This document shows positions 56,704 to 64,000 of a DNA stretch of 64,000 nt, one piece after another. The stretch spans positions 1 through 64,000 of the forward strand of contig NZ_SMCO01000001.1 in the NCBI RefSeq assembly GCF_004346685.1, given 5' to 3'. This stretch comes from Sulfurirhabdus autotrophica (lineage in GTDB: Bacteria > Pseudomonadota > Gammaproteobacteria > Burkholderiales > SMCO01). Position numbers and translations under genes: made by a program. The notes beneath the pieces are model-generated. The model ran no database searches. It saw only the letters and a program-made list of their open reading frames with translations, and was not told the origin of the DNA. Each line of letters opens with the position of its first letter. Position 1 is the stretch's first letter.

Positions 56704-58104
56704 TTATAGCGCCTCAGCAGCATAATCCGCCAGTCTTGATCTTTCGCCACGCTGCAATGTGATATGCCCGTTGTGTTCCCAACCCTTAAAGCGATCTACT
56801 ACATAAGTTAGCCCCGAACTGCCCTCGGTCAGGTAAGGTGTGTCAATTTGTGAAATATTGCCTAGACAGACAACTTTGGTACCCGGCCCAGCGCGAGTAA
56901 TCAACGTTTTCATTTGTTTTGGCGTTAAGTTTTGTGCCTCATCAATAATCAGGTATTTGTTAAGAAAAGTGCGGCCGCGCATGAAGTTAAGGGATTTAAC
57001 CTTGATGCGTGAACGGATTAAATCCTGGGTAGCAGCGCGCCCCCAGTCTCCGGCTTCATCATCAGTTTTGTTCAGTACATCCAGATTATCCTCAAGCGCT
57101 CCCATCCATGGGGTCATTTTTTCTTCTTCTGTACCCGGCAGAAAGCCGATGTCTTCACCGACAGGGACGGTTACACGGGTCATGATGATTTCGGAATAGA
57201 GTTTTAGCTCAAGCGTCTGCATAAGGCCTGCTGCCAGCGTGAGCAGGGTTTTCCCTGTGCCAGCCTGGCCTAATAACGTAACAAAATCGATGTCAGGATT
57301 CATCAGGACATTCAGCGCAAAGTTTTGTTCTCGGTTGCGTGCTGTGACTCCCCATACGGCATTTTTCTGGTGGCCATATTCTTTGACGGTTTCCAGGACG
57401 GCGGTGTTACCTTTTACCTCTTTTACTATTGCGTAGAAAGGTTTTTCGTTTTCCTGGAAGAGGAACTCATTGATCAACATGCTGTTGCAAAGGGGGCCCT
57501 TGATACGATAATAGGTATGGCCTGCATTTTGCCAGGACTCCATGCCTTTTCCATGTTTGTCCCAGAAATCGGCTGATAGCTCTCTCACGCCTGCATAAAG
57601 CAGATCAGTGTCTTCCAGTACTTTGTCGTTAAAGTAATCCTCTGCGGCAACACCTAAAGCACGCGCTTTAATGCGCATATTGATGTCTTTACTGACCAGA
57701 ATGACCTGGCGTTTTGGCTGGAGTCGCTGAAGATGCAGAACAAGGCCCAGAATCTGGTTGTCTACTTTGCTGCTGGGCAAGGTGTTGGGTAATTCGCCTT
57801 GCACGGCTGTAGTCTGCAGGAATAGTCTTCCTGTTGCACTTTTGTGGCTATGCGTAGCCAGTGGTATGCCTTGTTCTATGGCTAATTCAGATTCACTGAC
57901 AATCTCATCCAGAAAGCGGCTTGCCTGTCGGGCATTTCGCGCAACTTCAGACATCCCCTTTTTGTTGTGGTCCAATTCTTCCAGAGTGGCCATGGGTACA
58001 AAAATGTCGTGTTCCTGAAAGCGGTATATGCTGGTAGGGTCGTGCATCAGCACGTTGGTGTCCAGTACGAATAATTTGTTTTTTACACTGGAGGCTCGCG
58101 CCAT
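56704..58104 (-). CDS. PIN-PhoH protein (PhoH2)
   Basis: A 466-aa two-domain protein. The N-terminal PIN nuclease (FVLDTNVLMHDP with Asp15, and further acidic residues to about 140) is fused to a PhoH ATPase with Walker A GQAGTGKT (279-286), Walker B LIIDEAQN and a LGNISQID motif. PhoH2 proteins are described as ATP-dependent RNA helicase/ribonucleases. Start at ATG 58104. It lies 17 nt after bcp, on the same strand. Confidence 0.9.
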   Translation of the reverse strand: MARASSVKNKLFVLDTNVLMHDPTSIYRFQEHDIFVPMATLEELDHNKKGMSEVARNARQASRFLDEIVSESELAIEQGIPLATHSHKSATGRLFLQTTAVQGELPNTLPSSKVDNQILGLVLHLQRLQPKRQVILVSKDINMRIKARALGVAAEDYFNDKVLEDTDLLYAGVRELSADFWDKHGKGMESWQNAGHTYYRIKGPLCNSMLINEFLFQENEKPFYAIVKEVKGNTAVLETVKEYGHQKNAVWGVTARNREQNFALNVLMNPDIDFVTLLGQAGTGKTLLTLAAGLMQTLELKLYSEIIMTRVTVPVGEDIGFLPGTEEEKMTPWMGALEDNLDVLNKTDDEAGDWGRAATQDLIRSRIKVKSLNFMRGRTFLNKYLIIDEAQNLTPKQMKTLITRAGPGTKVVCLGNISQIDTPYLTEGSSGLTYVVDRFKGWEHNGHITLQRGERSRLADYAAEAL

Positions 58105-58121
58105 ATTGGTTTCCTCTTATT

Positions 58122-58577
58122 TTATTTTGATTTAATGTAGGCCAGAATATCATCGACGTGCCCCGGCACTTTTACACCACGCCATTCTTTTGCAATTTTT
58201 CCGTCGGCATCAATTACAAATGTGCTGCGCTCTATACCTCTAACCTGTTTGCCATACAGGTTTTTCATTTTGATGACATTGAACATTGAGCAGGCCTTTT
58301 CTTCGCTGTCAGATAATAATTCGTAAGGCAGTGTGAATTTAGCTTTGAAGTTTTCGTGTGATTTAAGACTATCGCGAGAAATGCCATAAACCTCAAAACC
58401 CAGTGAGGTGAGTTCGTTATAGGCATCTCTGAACTGGATAGCTTCTGTCGTGCAGCCCGGGGTGTTGTCTTTTGGGTAAAAGTAGAGGACAAGAGGCTTG
58501 CCTCTTGCGGCAGATAAGCTGAAAGTTTTACCGCTGGTTGCGGGTAATTCCAAGTCGGATTCTGGTTGATTCGTCAT
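58122..58577 (-). CDS. bcp: Thioredoxin-dependent peroxiredoxin Bcp
   Basis: A 151-aa thiol peroxidase with the peroxidatic Cys42 in DNTPGCTTEA and the F-R-D that follows. The usual resolving Cys five residues later is missing, giving a one-Cys-like arrangement. It is upstream of the PIN-PhoH gene. Confidence 0.94.
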   Translation of the reverse strand: MTNQPESDLELPATSGKTFSLSAARGKPLVLYFYPKDNTPGCTTEAIQFRDAYNELTSLGFEVYGISRDSLKSHENFKAKFTLPYELLSDSEEKACSMFNVIKMKNLYGKQVRGIERSTFVIDADGKIAKEWRGVKVPGHVDDILAYIKSK

Positions 58578-58929
58578 GGTGTGGCAGGCATCCTTGCGAT
58601 GTTGAACACACTACCATTGTTGATCAAAAACTATTTCAATTGCAAGCAATTGTATGCGAAATCATTATTCCCGAAACCATTAAATCTGGAAACCTCAGTT
58701 AACCGCTAAACTTAACATTTAACTAAATAATTCTAATAGAACGTTTATTTATTCCTTGGTTCATCCGGTTGGTGCGACCGCTATGGGTTGGATTGCACAG
58801 TTTTCGCATCTCAGGGCGGCGTTGTAACTCCTTGAAATGGAATGACCATTCTGCATCATTGCGCCTTGCTCTGCGCTCCAAAAACAGCACACTCCAACTC
58901 ATTCAACTAAGGTTTCCAGGTTAAAAGTG
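58578..58929. other. Intergenic region between bcp and arnD, 352 nt
   Basis: No gene or strong hairpin seen; the bcp promoter must lie here. Only shadow ORFs occur. Confidence 0.4.
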
Positions 58930-59838
58930 TTATGCCAGGAAGGGGTTTCCTTGAAGTGCCAGCGTACCAGACCTGCCCGGAATTTCTCCCATGATGAATT
59001 CATGGTGTGGAAGGTTGCTTTTATCCAGCGAGTCGAAATACTCTTGCATAGAGACCAGCTCGTATCCTTGCTGCTTCCAGCCTTCAAGCAATTCTTCAAA
59101 GACGCCGGCTAATTTCATACCTTCCAGTTCAGCATGAAGGGTATACACGTGTCCTGTTGGAGGTGGGGTCTCAGTCAAACTTAGTACGTGCGTTGCAACA
59201 TTCTCTGCTGTTATGTGGTCAACGCCGATCAACTCGTCCAGTGTTGGCAGGGTTGTTGGCAGTTGGGGGCAGGCGATGATTTCCGCATTGTAAATGGGGA
59301 TAAAAGGGTGGGTGCCTCTGCCATCACTGCAATAGGTAAAACCAAGGTGCTGTTCTTGGCGGAGCGCATGAACGTTCATTTGCCAACCGGCGGCACCATG
59401 GGTCTTGGCAGGTTCACCAAAAATTTTCTGAAAACGGTCATAGGCCAGCTGCATCTGCTTTTGCGTCCATGCGGCATCTTTATTGACGACATAATCCTGC
59501 CATTTGATATGGTCGTAACAATGGATACCCACTTCAAAGCCATGATCTTTTACTGAACGCATGATATCGCCACAACGTTTACCGATATCCGGTCCTGGCA
59601 ATAAGGTGCCGTACATGAGGGTTTTAAGGCCGTAGTGCTCTACTACCGAAGTGCGGGAAACCTTCTTCATGAAGCCGGGGCGAAACACGCGTTTGATTGC
59701 GCGACCGGTATGATCCGGCCCCAGGCTGAACAGGAATGTGGCATGGGCGTTGTGTTTTTTCAGTAATTCAACAAGGCGTGGTACACCTTCTTTTGTGCCT
59801 CGCAGAGTATCAACGTCAATTTTAAGGGCTAATTTCAT
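58930..59838 (-). CDS. arnD: 4-deoxy-4-formamido-L-Ara-P-undecaprenol deformylase
   Basis: A 302-aa NodB/CE4-type deacetylase. KIDVDTLRGTKEGVPRLVELL with Asp8 and Asp10 and the metal-binding His in VGIHCYDHIKWQ are seen. It removes the formyl group so that L-Ara4N can be attached to lipid A. It is the last arn gene in the row; a terminator-like hairpin separates it from the dehydrogenase. Confidence 0.92.
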   Translation of the reverse strand: MKLALKIDVDTLRGTKEGVPRLVELLKKHNAHATFLFSLGPDHTGRAIKRVFRPGFMKKVSRTSVVEHYGLKTLMYGTLLPGPDIGKRCGDIMRSVKDHGFEVGIHCYDHIKWQDYVVNKDAAWTQKQMQLAYDRFQKIFGEPAKTHGAAGWQMNVHALRQEQHLGFTYCSDGRGTHPFIPIYNAEIIACPQLPTTLPTLDELIGVDHITAENVATHVLSLTETPPPTGHVYTLHAELEGMKLAGVFEELLEGWKQQGYELVSMQEYFDSLDKSNLPHHEFIMGEIPGRSGTLALQGNPFLA

Positions 59839-59884
59839 GGGTTTTTGGCTGCAAGTTACTTAGAGTGGCTGAGTAGTTAAATAA

Positions 59885-59921
59885 AAAATTGGCAGGCATG
59901 TTTTGCATGTCTGCCAATTTT
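59885..59921 (-). terminator. Hairpin between arnA-dehydrogenase and arnD
   Basis: AAAATTGGCAGACATGC / GCATGCCTGCCAATTTT type stem of about 16 bp around AAAA, with T-runs on both sides. It may terminate or attenuate transcription from the arn genes before arnD. Confidence 0.65.
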
Positions 59922-59981
59922 AATTCATAAATAGCCTGGGGCTAGTATTACTGTTGCGTTACATTCTGTAATGCCTGAAAA

Positions 59982-61025
59982 CTATTCCACCAATTTGCGC
60001 GCTTCACCTACCTGGTTGCGGTAGGAGTCAAAAATGCCTTTAAGCGCTTGTTCCATGGTGAATTCCGGCTTCCAGTTCAGGTCTTTCATGGTGTTTTCGA
60101 TTTTTGGAACGCGATTTTGCACGTCCTGATAACCTTTGCCATAGTAATCAGCTGAGGTGGTTTCCACAGTGTTGACCTTTACTGCCGATTCTTTGTACTC
60201 AGGGTAGGTTAATGCCAGATCCAGCATCATTTTTGCCAGCTCTTTCACAGAGAAATTGTTTGCAGGGTTACCAATGTTGTAAATCTGGCCGCTTGCTACA
60301 CCATCTTTGTTTTCAATGATTTTCATCAAGGCTGAAATGCCATCTTCGATGTAAGTGAAAGCGCGTTTTTGTGATCCACCGTCAACCAGTTTAATGTCCT
60401 CGCCACGTACAATGTGACCCAGGAATTGGGTGATCACGCGTGAGCTGCCTTCTTTTGTAGTGTAGATGCTGTCCAGTCCGGCGCCAATCCAGTTGAATGG
60501 GCGAAACAGGGTGAAATCCAGAACCCCTTGCATACCGTAAGCCCAGATAACACGATCCATCAGCTGCTTGCTGCAAGAATAAATCCAGCGTGGTTTGTTA
60601 ATGGGGCCTAAAACCAGATCCGAATTATCCGGATCAAATTCCGCATCGCCGCACATTCCATAAACTTCAGATGTAGAAGGGAACAGGATGCGCTTGTTGT
60701 ATTTAACGCAATGACGGACGATAGGTAAATTGGCTTCGAAATCCAGCTCAAATACTTTCAGGGGTTCTTTAACGTAGGTAGCCGGAGTAGCGATTGCAAC
60801 CAGCGGCAGTACAACGTCACATTTGCGAACATGGTACTCAATCCACTCTTTATTGATGGTGATATCACCTTCAAAGAAATGAAAGCGCGGATTGGTCATT
60901 AGTTCGGTGACACGGTCACTCATCATGTCCATACCATAGACTTCCCAGTCGGTCGTTTCCATGATGCGCTTGCTTAAGTGGTGACCGATAAATCCGTTTA
61001 CACCTAGAATCAGAACTTTTTTCAT
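59982..61025 (-). CDS. arnA: UDP-glucuronic acid oxidative decarboxylase (ArnA C-terminal type)
   Basis: A 347-aa SDR matching the C-terminal dehydrogenase half of E. coli ArnA. GVNGFIG (8-14) binds [13 protein letters not shown] carries Thr118-Ser119-Glu120, and Tyr149-x3-Lys153 is catalytic. It oxidises UDP-GlcA to UDP-4-keto-pentose with CO2 loss. Here it is a separate protein, not fused to the formyltransferase. Confidence 0.92.
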   Translation of the reverse strand: MKKVLILGVNGFIGHHLSKRIMETTDWEVYGMDMMSDRVTELMTNPRFHFFEGDITINKEWIEYHVRKCDVVLPLVAIATPATYVKEPLKVFELDFEANLPIVRHCVKYNKRILFPSTSEVYGMCGDAEFDPDNSDLVLGPINKPRWIYSCSKQLMDRVIWAYGMQGVLDFTLFRPFNWIGAGLDSIYTTKEGSSRVITQFLGHIVRGEDIKLVDGGSQKRAFTYIEDGISALMKIIENKDGVASGQIYNIGNPANNFSVKELAKMMLDLALTYPEYKESAVKVNTVETTSADYYGKGYQDVQNRVPKIENTMKDLNWKPEFTMEQALKGIFDSYRNQVGEARKLVE

Positions 61026-61076
61026 TACGCTTTCCTTCCGGACAACTTGTTGTTCAAAATTAAATTAATTACCCAA

Positions 61077-62003
61077 TTAACTACCTAATGACTGCGGTGT
61101 TGCACCAAATTGTGCAATAAAGCTGGCGGCGTTTTGGGGTTCCCCATCAATCTCAAAATCAAGAATGCGTAAAACGCTGCCGTTTCCGCACTCAGCAAAG
61201 CATTTTTCACCCACACAGTAGAAAAACGGCACTGTGTGCTGCGCATTCTGCTGTGGCACTACCATGCTGCGCAAGATGCGCATCGGTTTTCCTGACAGGG
61301 TGGTGTAGGCGCCGGGGTAGGGCGGCGCAACAGCACGTATCAGATTGTGGATGGTAGTCGCATCATTAAACCAGTCGATTTTACCATCTTCCGCGCGTCT
61401 CCCGCTAAAATATGCACCCTTACTCAAATCTTGCTGGGTAGATTTGGCTGTACCCCTTATTAAATCAGGCAAACAACGGTTAAGAGCGATTTCTGCCGCA
61501 CAGGTAACCTTGTGAAAAACTTCCATCGCCGTATCGTTTGGGAGAATAGGAATAGCTTGCTGGTCTACAATTGCACCGTTGTCAGGTTTTTCGGTCATGT
61601 AATGCAGGGTTGAACCGGTTTCGGTTTCCCCTTTGATAATTGCCCAGTTAACCGGTACGCGCCCACGGTATTTAGGCAGCAATGAGCCATGCATGTTAAG
61701 CGCGCCCAATTTCGGGATGTTTAATATGTCTGCTTTCAACATGTTTCTGTAATAAAAAGAAAACAGAAAGTCAGGTTTTAAGGCTGAAATTCGATTGATT
61801 GTTTCAGGCAGGTTGGGATCATCCGGCGTTATGACGGGGATATCATGTTCTTTTGCAAGCTTCGCAACACTGTCAAACCAGATATTTTCATCGGGGTTGT
61901 CAGTATGACTCACCACCAGTGAAATTTTTACACCATGGGCCAATAACACTGCCAGGCAGCGAACGCCTACATTGTGATAAGCAAAAACAACGGCACTGGT
62001 CAT
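61077..62003 (-). CDS. arnA: UDP-L-Ara4N formyltransferase (ArnA N-terminal type)
   Basis: A 308-aa protein of the methionyl-tRNA formyltransferase fold. Asn103, His105 and Asp141 (ALNMHGSLLPKYRG and TEKPDNGA) match the catalytic Asn102/His104/Asp140 of E. coli ArnA. It uses formyl-THF to formylate UDP-L-Ara4N. It overlaps arnC by 4 nt. Confidence 0.92.
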   Translation of the reverse strand: MTSAVVFAYHNVGVRCLAVLLAHGVKISLVVSHTDNPDENIWFDSVAKLAKEHDIPVITPDDPNLPETINRISALKPDFLFSFYYRNMLKADILNIPKLGALNMHGSLLPKYRGRVPVNWAIIKGETETGSTLHYMTEKPDNGAIVDQQAIPILPNDTAMEVFHKVTCAAEIALNRCLPDLIRGTAKSTQQDLSKGAYFSGRRAEDGKIDWFNDATTIHNLIRAVAPPYPGAYTTLSGKPMRILRSMVVPQQNAQHTVPFFYCVGEKCFAECGNGSVLRILDFEIDGEPQNAASFIAQFGATPQSLGS

Positions 62004-62938
62004 TCTGTTTTTTCCAGTATGGCTTCAACCAGATATCTTGGCCTGTGCCTTACCTGCTGGTAAACACGCCCTACATATTCACCCAGCAAGCCAATGCCGA
62101 ATAAGATAATACCCATGAGTAAAAAGGTAATGGCAAATAACGTAAATACGCCTTCAGCTTCCGGACCAATTATTAGTCGGCGAATAACCAGAAAGACAAC
62201 AAAAAACGCTGACAGAATAGAGATGATGATGCCAAAGAAAGAAAATAGTTGCAGGGGAACCAGAGAAAAACCCGTCATCAGGTCGAAGTTGAGTCGAATC
62301 AGGCTGTAGAGGGAATATTTGGATTCTCCCTCTGCGCGTTCTTCATGCTCCACAACCACTTCAGCTGGATTTTTGGCAAAAGTGTAAGCAAGGGCTGGAA
62401 TAAAGGTATTCACTTCCTTGCAACTGTTGATGGCATCGATAATATTCCGGTCATAGGCGCGCAACATGCAACCTTGATCAGTCATTTTGATACGGGTAAT
62501 CCGTTCGCGCAGCGAGTTCATGGCTTTAGAAGCCACATGACGCCACCGGCTATCCTGACGCTGGTTCCGGATGCTGCCAATATAATCATAGCCTTCATCC
62601 ATTTTTGCGAGCAGTTTGCCAATTTCCTCTGGAGGATTTTGCAAATCCGCATCCAGCGTAACGACACGTTTCCCTTTGCTTTGCTCGAAGCCGGCCATGA
62701 TCGCCATGTGCTGGCCAAAATTACCGTTAAACAGGATGACACGGGTGACATCCGGCCGCGCTTGAAACTGCTCACGAAGGATAGCAGGAGAGCGGTCACG
62801 GCTACCGTCATTGATAAATATGATTTCGTAACTGATATTAAGCTGGTCAAGTGCAGGATATAGTCTGGAAAACAAAGTCGCCAGACCTTCTTCTTCATTG
62901 TAAACCGGGATAATGACTGATAGTTCGGGTGTATTCAT
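62000..62938 (-). CDS. arnC: Undecaprenyl-phosphate Ara4N transferase
   Basis: A 312-aa GT2 glycosyltransferase. VIIPVYNEEEGLATL at the N-terminus, TLDADLQNPPEEI carries the D-x-D type metal site, and two C-terminal TM segments (about 230-285) anchor it. It transfers Ara4N-formyl to undecaprenyl phosphate. Starts 32 nt after arnB. Confidence 0.92.
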   Translation of the reverse strand: MNTPELSVIIPVYNEEEGLATLFSRLYPALDQLNISYEIIFINDGSRDRSPAILREQFQARPDVTRVILFNGNFGQHMAIMAGFEQSKGKRVVTLDADLQNPPEEIGKLLAKMDEGYDYIGSIRNQRQDSRWRHVASKAMNSLRERITRIKMTDQGCMLRAYDRNIIDAINSCKEVNTFIPALAYTFAKNPAEVVVEHEERAEGESKYSLYSLIRLNFDLMTGFSLVPLQLFSFFGIIISILSAFFVVFLVIRRLIIGPEAEGVFTLFAITFLLMGIILFGIGLLGEYVGRVYQQVRHRPRYLVEAILEKTE

Positions 62939-62970
62939 AAAGGCATTTTACCGTGTTGGGACGCTGATCC

Positions 62971-64000
62971 TCATTTTTTTGAGTGCGTAATGATCTCTTT
63001 TATAGCAGCACAGACGCGCTCTACATCTTCAAATGTCATGGTTGGGAACAATGGAAGTGTGACTGTTTCATTCCCGATTCGTTCGGCGTGCGGGTAATCG
63101 CCTTCCTTAAAACCCATGCTCCGGTATAAACTGAAAAGATGAATAGGGGGATAGTGTACGCCTGCAGCTATTTCTCGCTGCTTCATCTGTTCAATGAATT
63201 CGCCACGACTGATAGTGAGCTTGTCTAGTGGCAGCAAAATCTGGAACATGTGCCAGTTGCCATTGCTATATTCTTCAACAGGAAGTTCGCAACCCAGGCT
63301 TCTGTCAAATTGGGCGAAGTAGTGTTTTACCAGTTCACGTCTGCGTGCATTAAAGCTATCTACCTGTGGCAATTGGCCAAGTCCAATGCGTGCGGCAATA
63401 TCCGTCAGGTTTGATTTCCCACCTGCAATATCCACTTCCATAGTGCCATCAGGCGATCTCACTACCCCTTGCAAACGCAATTTTTCTGTCAGGGGGATTT
63501 GCGCATCGCTCGACAGTACCAGGCATCCCCCTTCTCCGGTGGTCATGTTTTTGTTTGCGTGAAAACTGAACGAGATCAAATCACCAAATGAACCGATTTT
63601 TTTGCCTTGCCATGTTGAACCCATGGATTGGGCTGCATCTTCGATAACACGTAAATTGTGTTTATGTGCGATGGCATACAAGCGATCCCGATCCACCGGC
63701 AGCCCTGCTAAATCAACCGGGATAATGGCTTTGGTATTGGGTGTGATCGCCGATTCAATGAGAGTTAAATCAATGTTGCGCGTGACAGGATCAACGTCGA
63801 CAAAAACAGGTTTGGCTCCCACATGCAGAATAACGTTCGCAGTGGCAACCCAGGACAGCGGGGTGGTGATGACTTCATCCCCGGGGCCTATGCCACATAA
63901 TTGCAATGCCACTTCTAAAGTCGCAGTACCTGAACTGAAAGCGCGTACGGTTCGACCGCCGAAATAGTCCGACAATGCAGCTTCAAAGTCTTTGACTTTG
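62971..64000 (-). CDS. arnB: UDP-Ara4O aminotransferase ArnB (partial, runs off window)
   Basis: A DegT/DnrJ/EryC1 PLP aminotransferase. SGTATLEVALQL, EDAAQSMGSTW, and the PLP lysine in FHANKNMTTGEGG are present, with the C-terminal GVHYPPIHLFSLY. The first apparent start is TTG 63975, but the frame continues open to 64000 with residues (VKDFEAALSDYF) that belong to the family, so the real start is outside the window. Transaminates UDP-4-keto-pentose to UDP-L-Ara4N. Confidence 0.92.
   Translation of the reverse strand, partial: KVKDFEAALSDYFGGRTVRAFSSGTATLEVALQLCGIGPGDEVITTPLSWVATANVILHVGAKPVFVDVDPVTRNIDLTLIESAITPNTKAIIPVDLAGLPVDRDRLYAIAHKHNLRVIEDAAQSMGSTWQGKKIGSFGDLISFSFHANKNMTTGEGGCLVLSSDAQIPLTEKLRLQGVVRSPDGTMEVDIAGGKSNLTDIAARIGLGQLPQVDSFNARRRELVKHYFAQFDRSLGCELPVEEYSNGNWHMFQILLPLDKLTISRGEFIEQMKQREIAAGVHYPPIHLFSLYRSMGFKEGDYPHAERIGNETVTLPLFPTMTFEDVERVCAAIKEIITHSKK

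Noticed and set aside
56439-56750. Minus-strand ORF of 103 aa across the end of the insertion and phoH
   Set aside because: It overlaps the end of phoH, has no family-like content, and the integrase-like reading lies on the other strand.

Overview
The window looks like chromosome of a betaproteobacterium of moderate GC, most likely from the Nitrosomonadales (a relative of Methylophilaceae, Gallionellaceae or Sulfuricellaceae). This is inferred from gene content and order: yceD-rpmF-plsX-fabHDG-acpP-fabF-pabB-pabC-mltG-tmk-holB-pilZ-tatD, an RNase E with E. coli-like catalytic numbering, a two-subunit pyruvate carboxylase, and a stand-alone split arn (L-Ara4N) cluster. No 16S rRNA is present, so the assignment is not secure.

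Layout. 1-1.4 kb: accessory edge, with the tail of an IS1595-type transposase, a FeeM-like N-acyltransferase gene that has lost its 5' end, and a membrane-anchored hypothetical. 1.7-8.6 kb: yjdM, tRNA-Asn, a palindromic intergenic repeat, an aspartate/aromatic aminotransferase, uvrB, and a globin-PAS-GGDEF-EAL protein. 8.8-18.4 kb: a MarR-controlled RND efflux operon with a 24-bp perfect palindrome over its promoter, then an old yellow enzyme and an MFS_3 transporter. 18.7-25.9 kb: LMW-PTP, rne, rluC, a HAD phosphatase, a Rieske protein, sppA and rof. 25.9-32.3 kb (minus strand): a CHASE-GGDEF protein, a tetrapyrrole-methylase-fold methyltransferase, a Maf pyrophosphatase, and pycB/pycA. 32.3-45.7 kb: the fatty acid synthesis and cell-division-era housekeeping run. 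45.7-54.7 kb: ankyrin protein, Cache-GAF-GGDEF protein, ycaO, lplT, a LysR regulator, a glutamine-amidotransferase pseudoenzyme and a small partner. 54.7-56.7 kb: a decayed insertion described below. 56.7-64 kb (minus strand): PIN-PhoH, bcp, and the arn lipid A modification genes arnB-arnC-arnA(formyltransferase)-arnA(dehydrogenase)-arnD, with arnB running off the window end.

Most interesting region. Between 54711 and 56656 sits a roughly 1.9-kb insertion flanked by two 21-bp direct repeats (20/21 identical), both encoding the same ERYLGEQ-stop C-terminus of the 114-aa gene next door. Inside are a frameshifted IS110-type transposase tail, three unrecognised minus-strand genes, a cluster of four alternating copies of GGTGTATAAAA, and what reads as the N-terminal remnant of a tyrosine integrase. 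I interpret this as the remains of an integrative element that used the 3' end of a protein gene as its attachment site. No complete novel defence or mobile system is demonstrated. The other points worth attention are the amidotransferase with Cys and His of its triad replaced (53611-54369), the MarR operator, the split arnA, and the truncated FeeM-like gene.

Signalling theme: three proteins with GGDEF domains (one also EAL) and one PilZ-type protein occur in the window, so c-di-GMP control is well represented.
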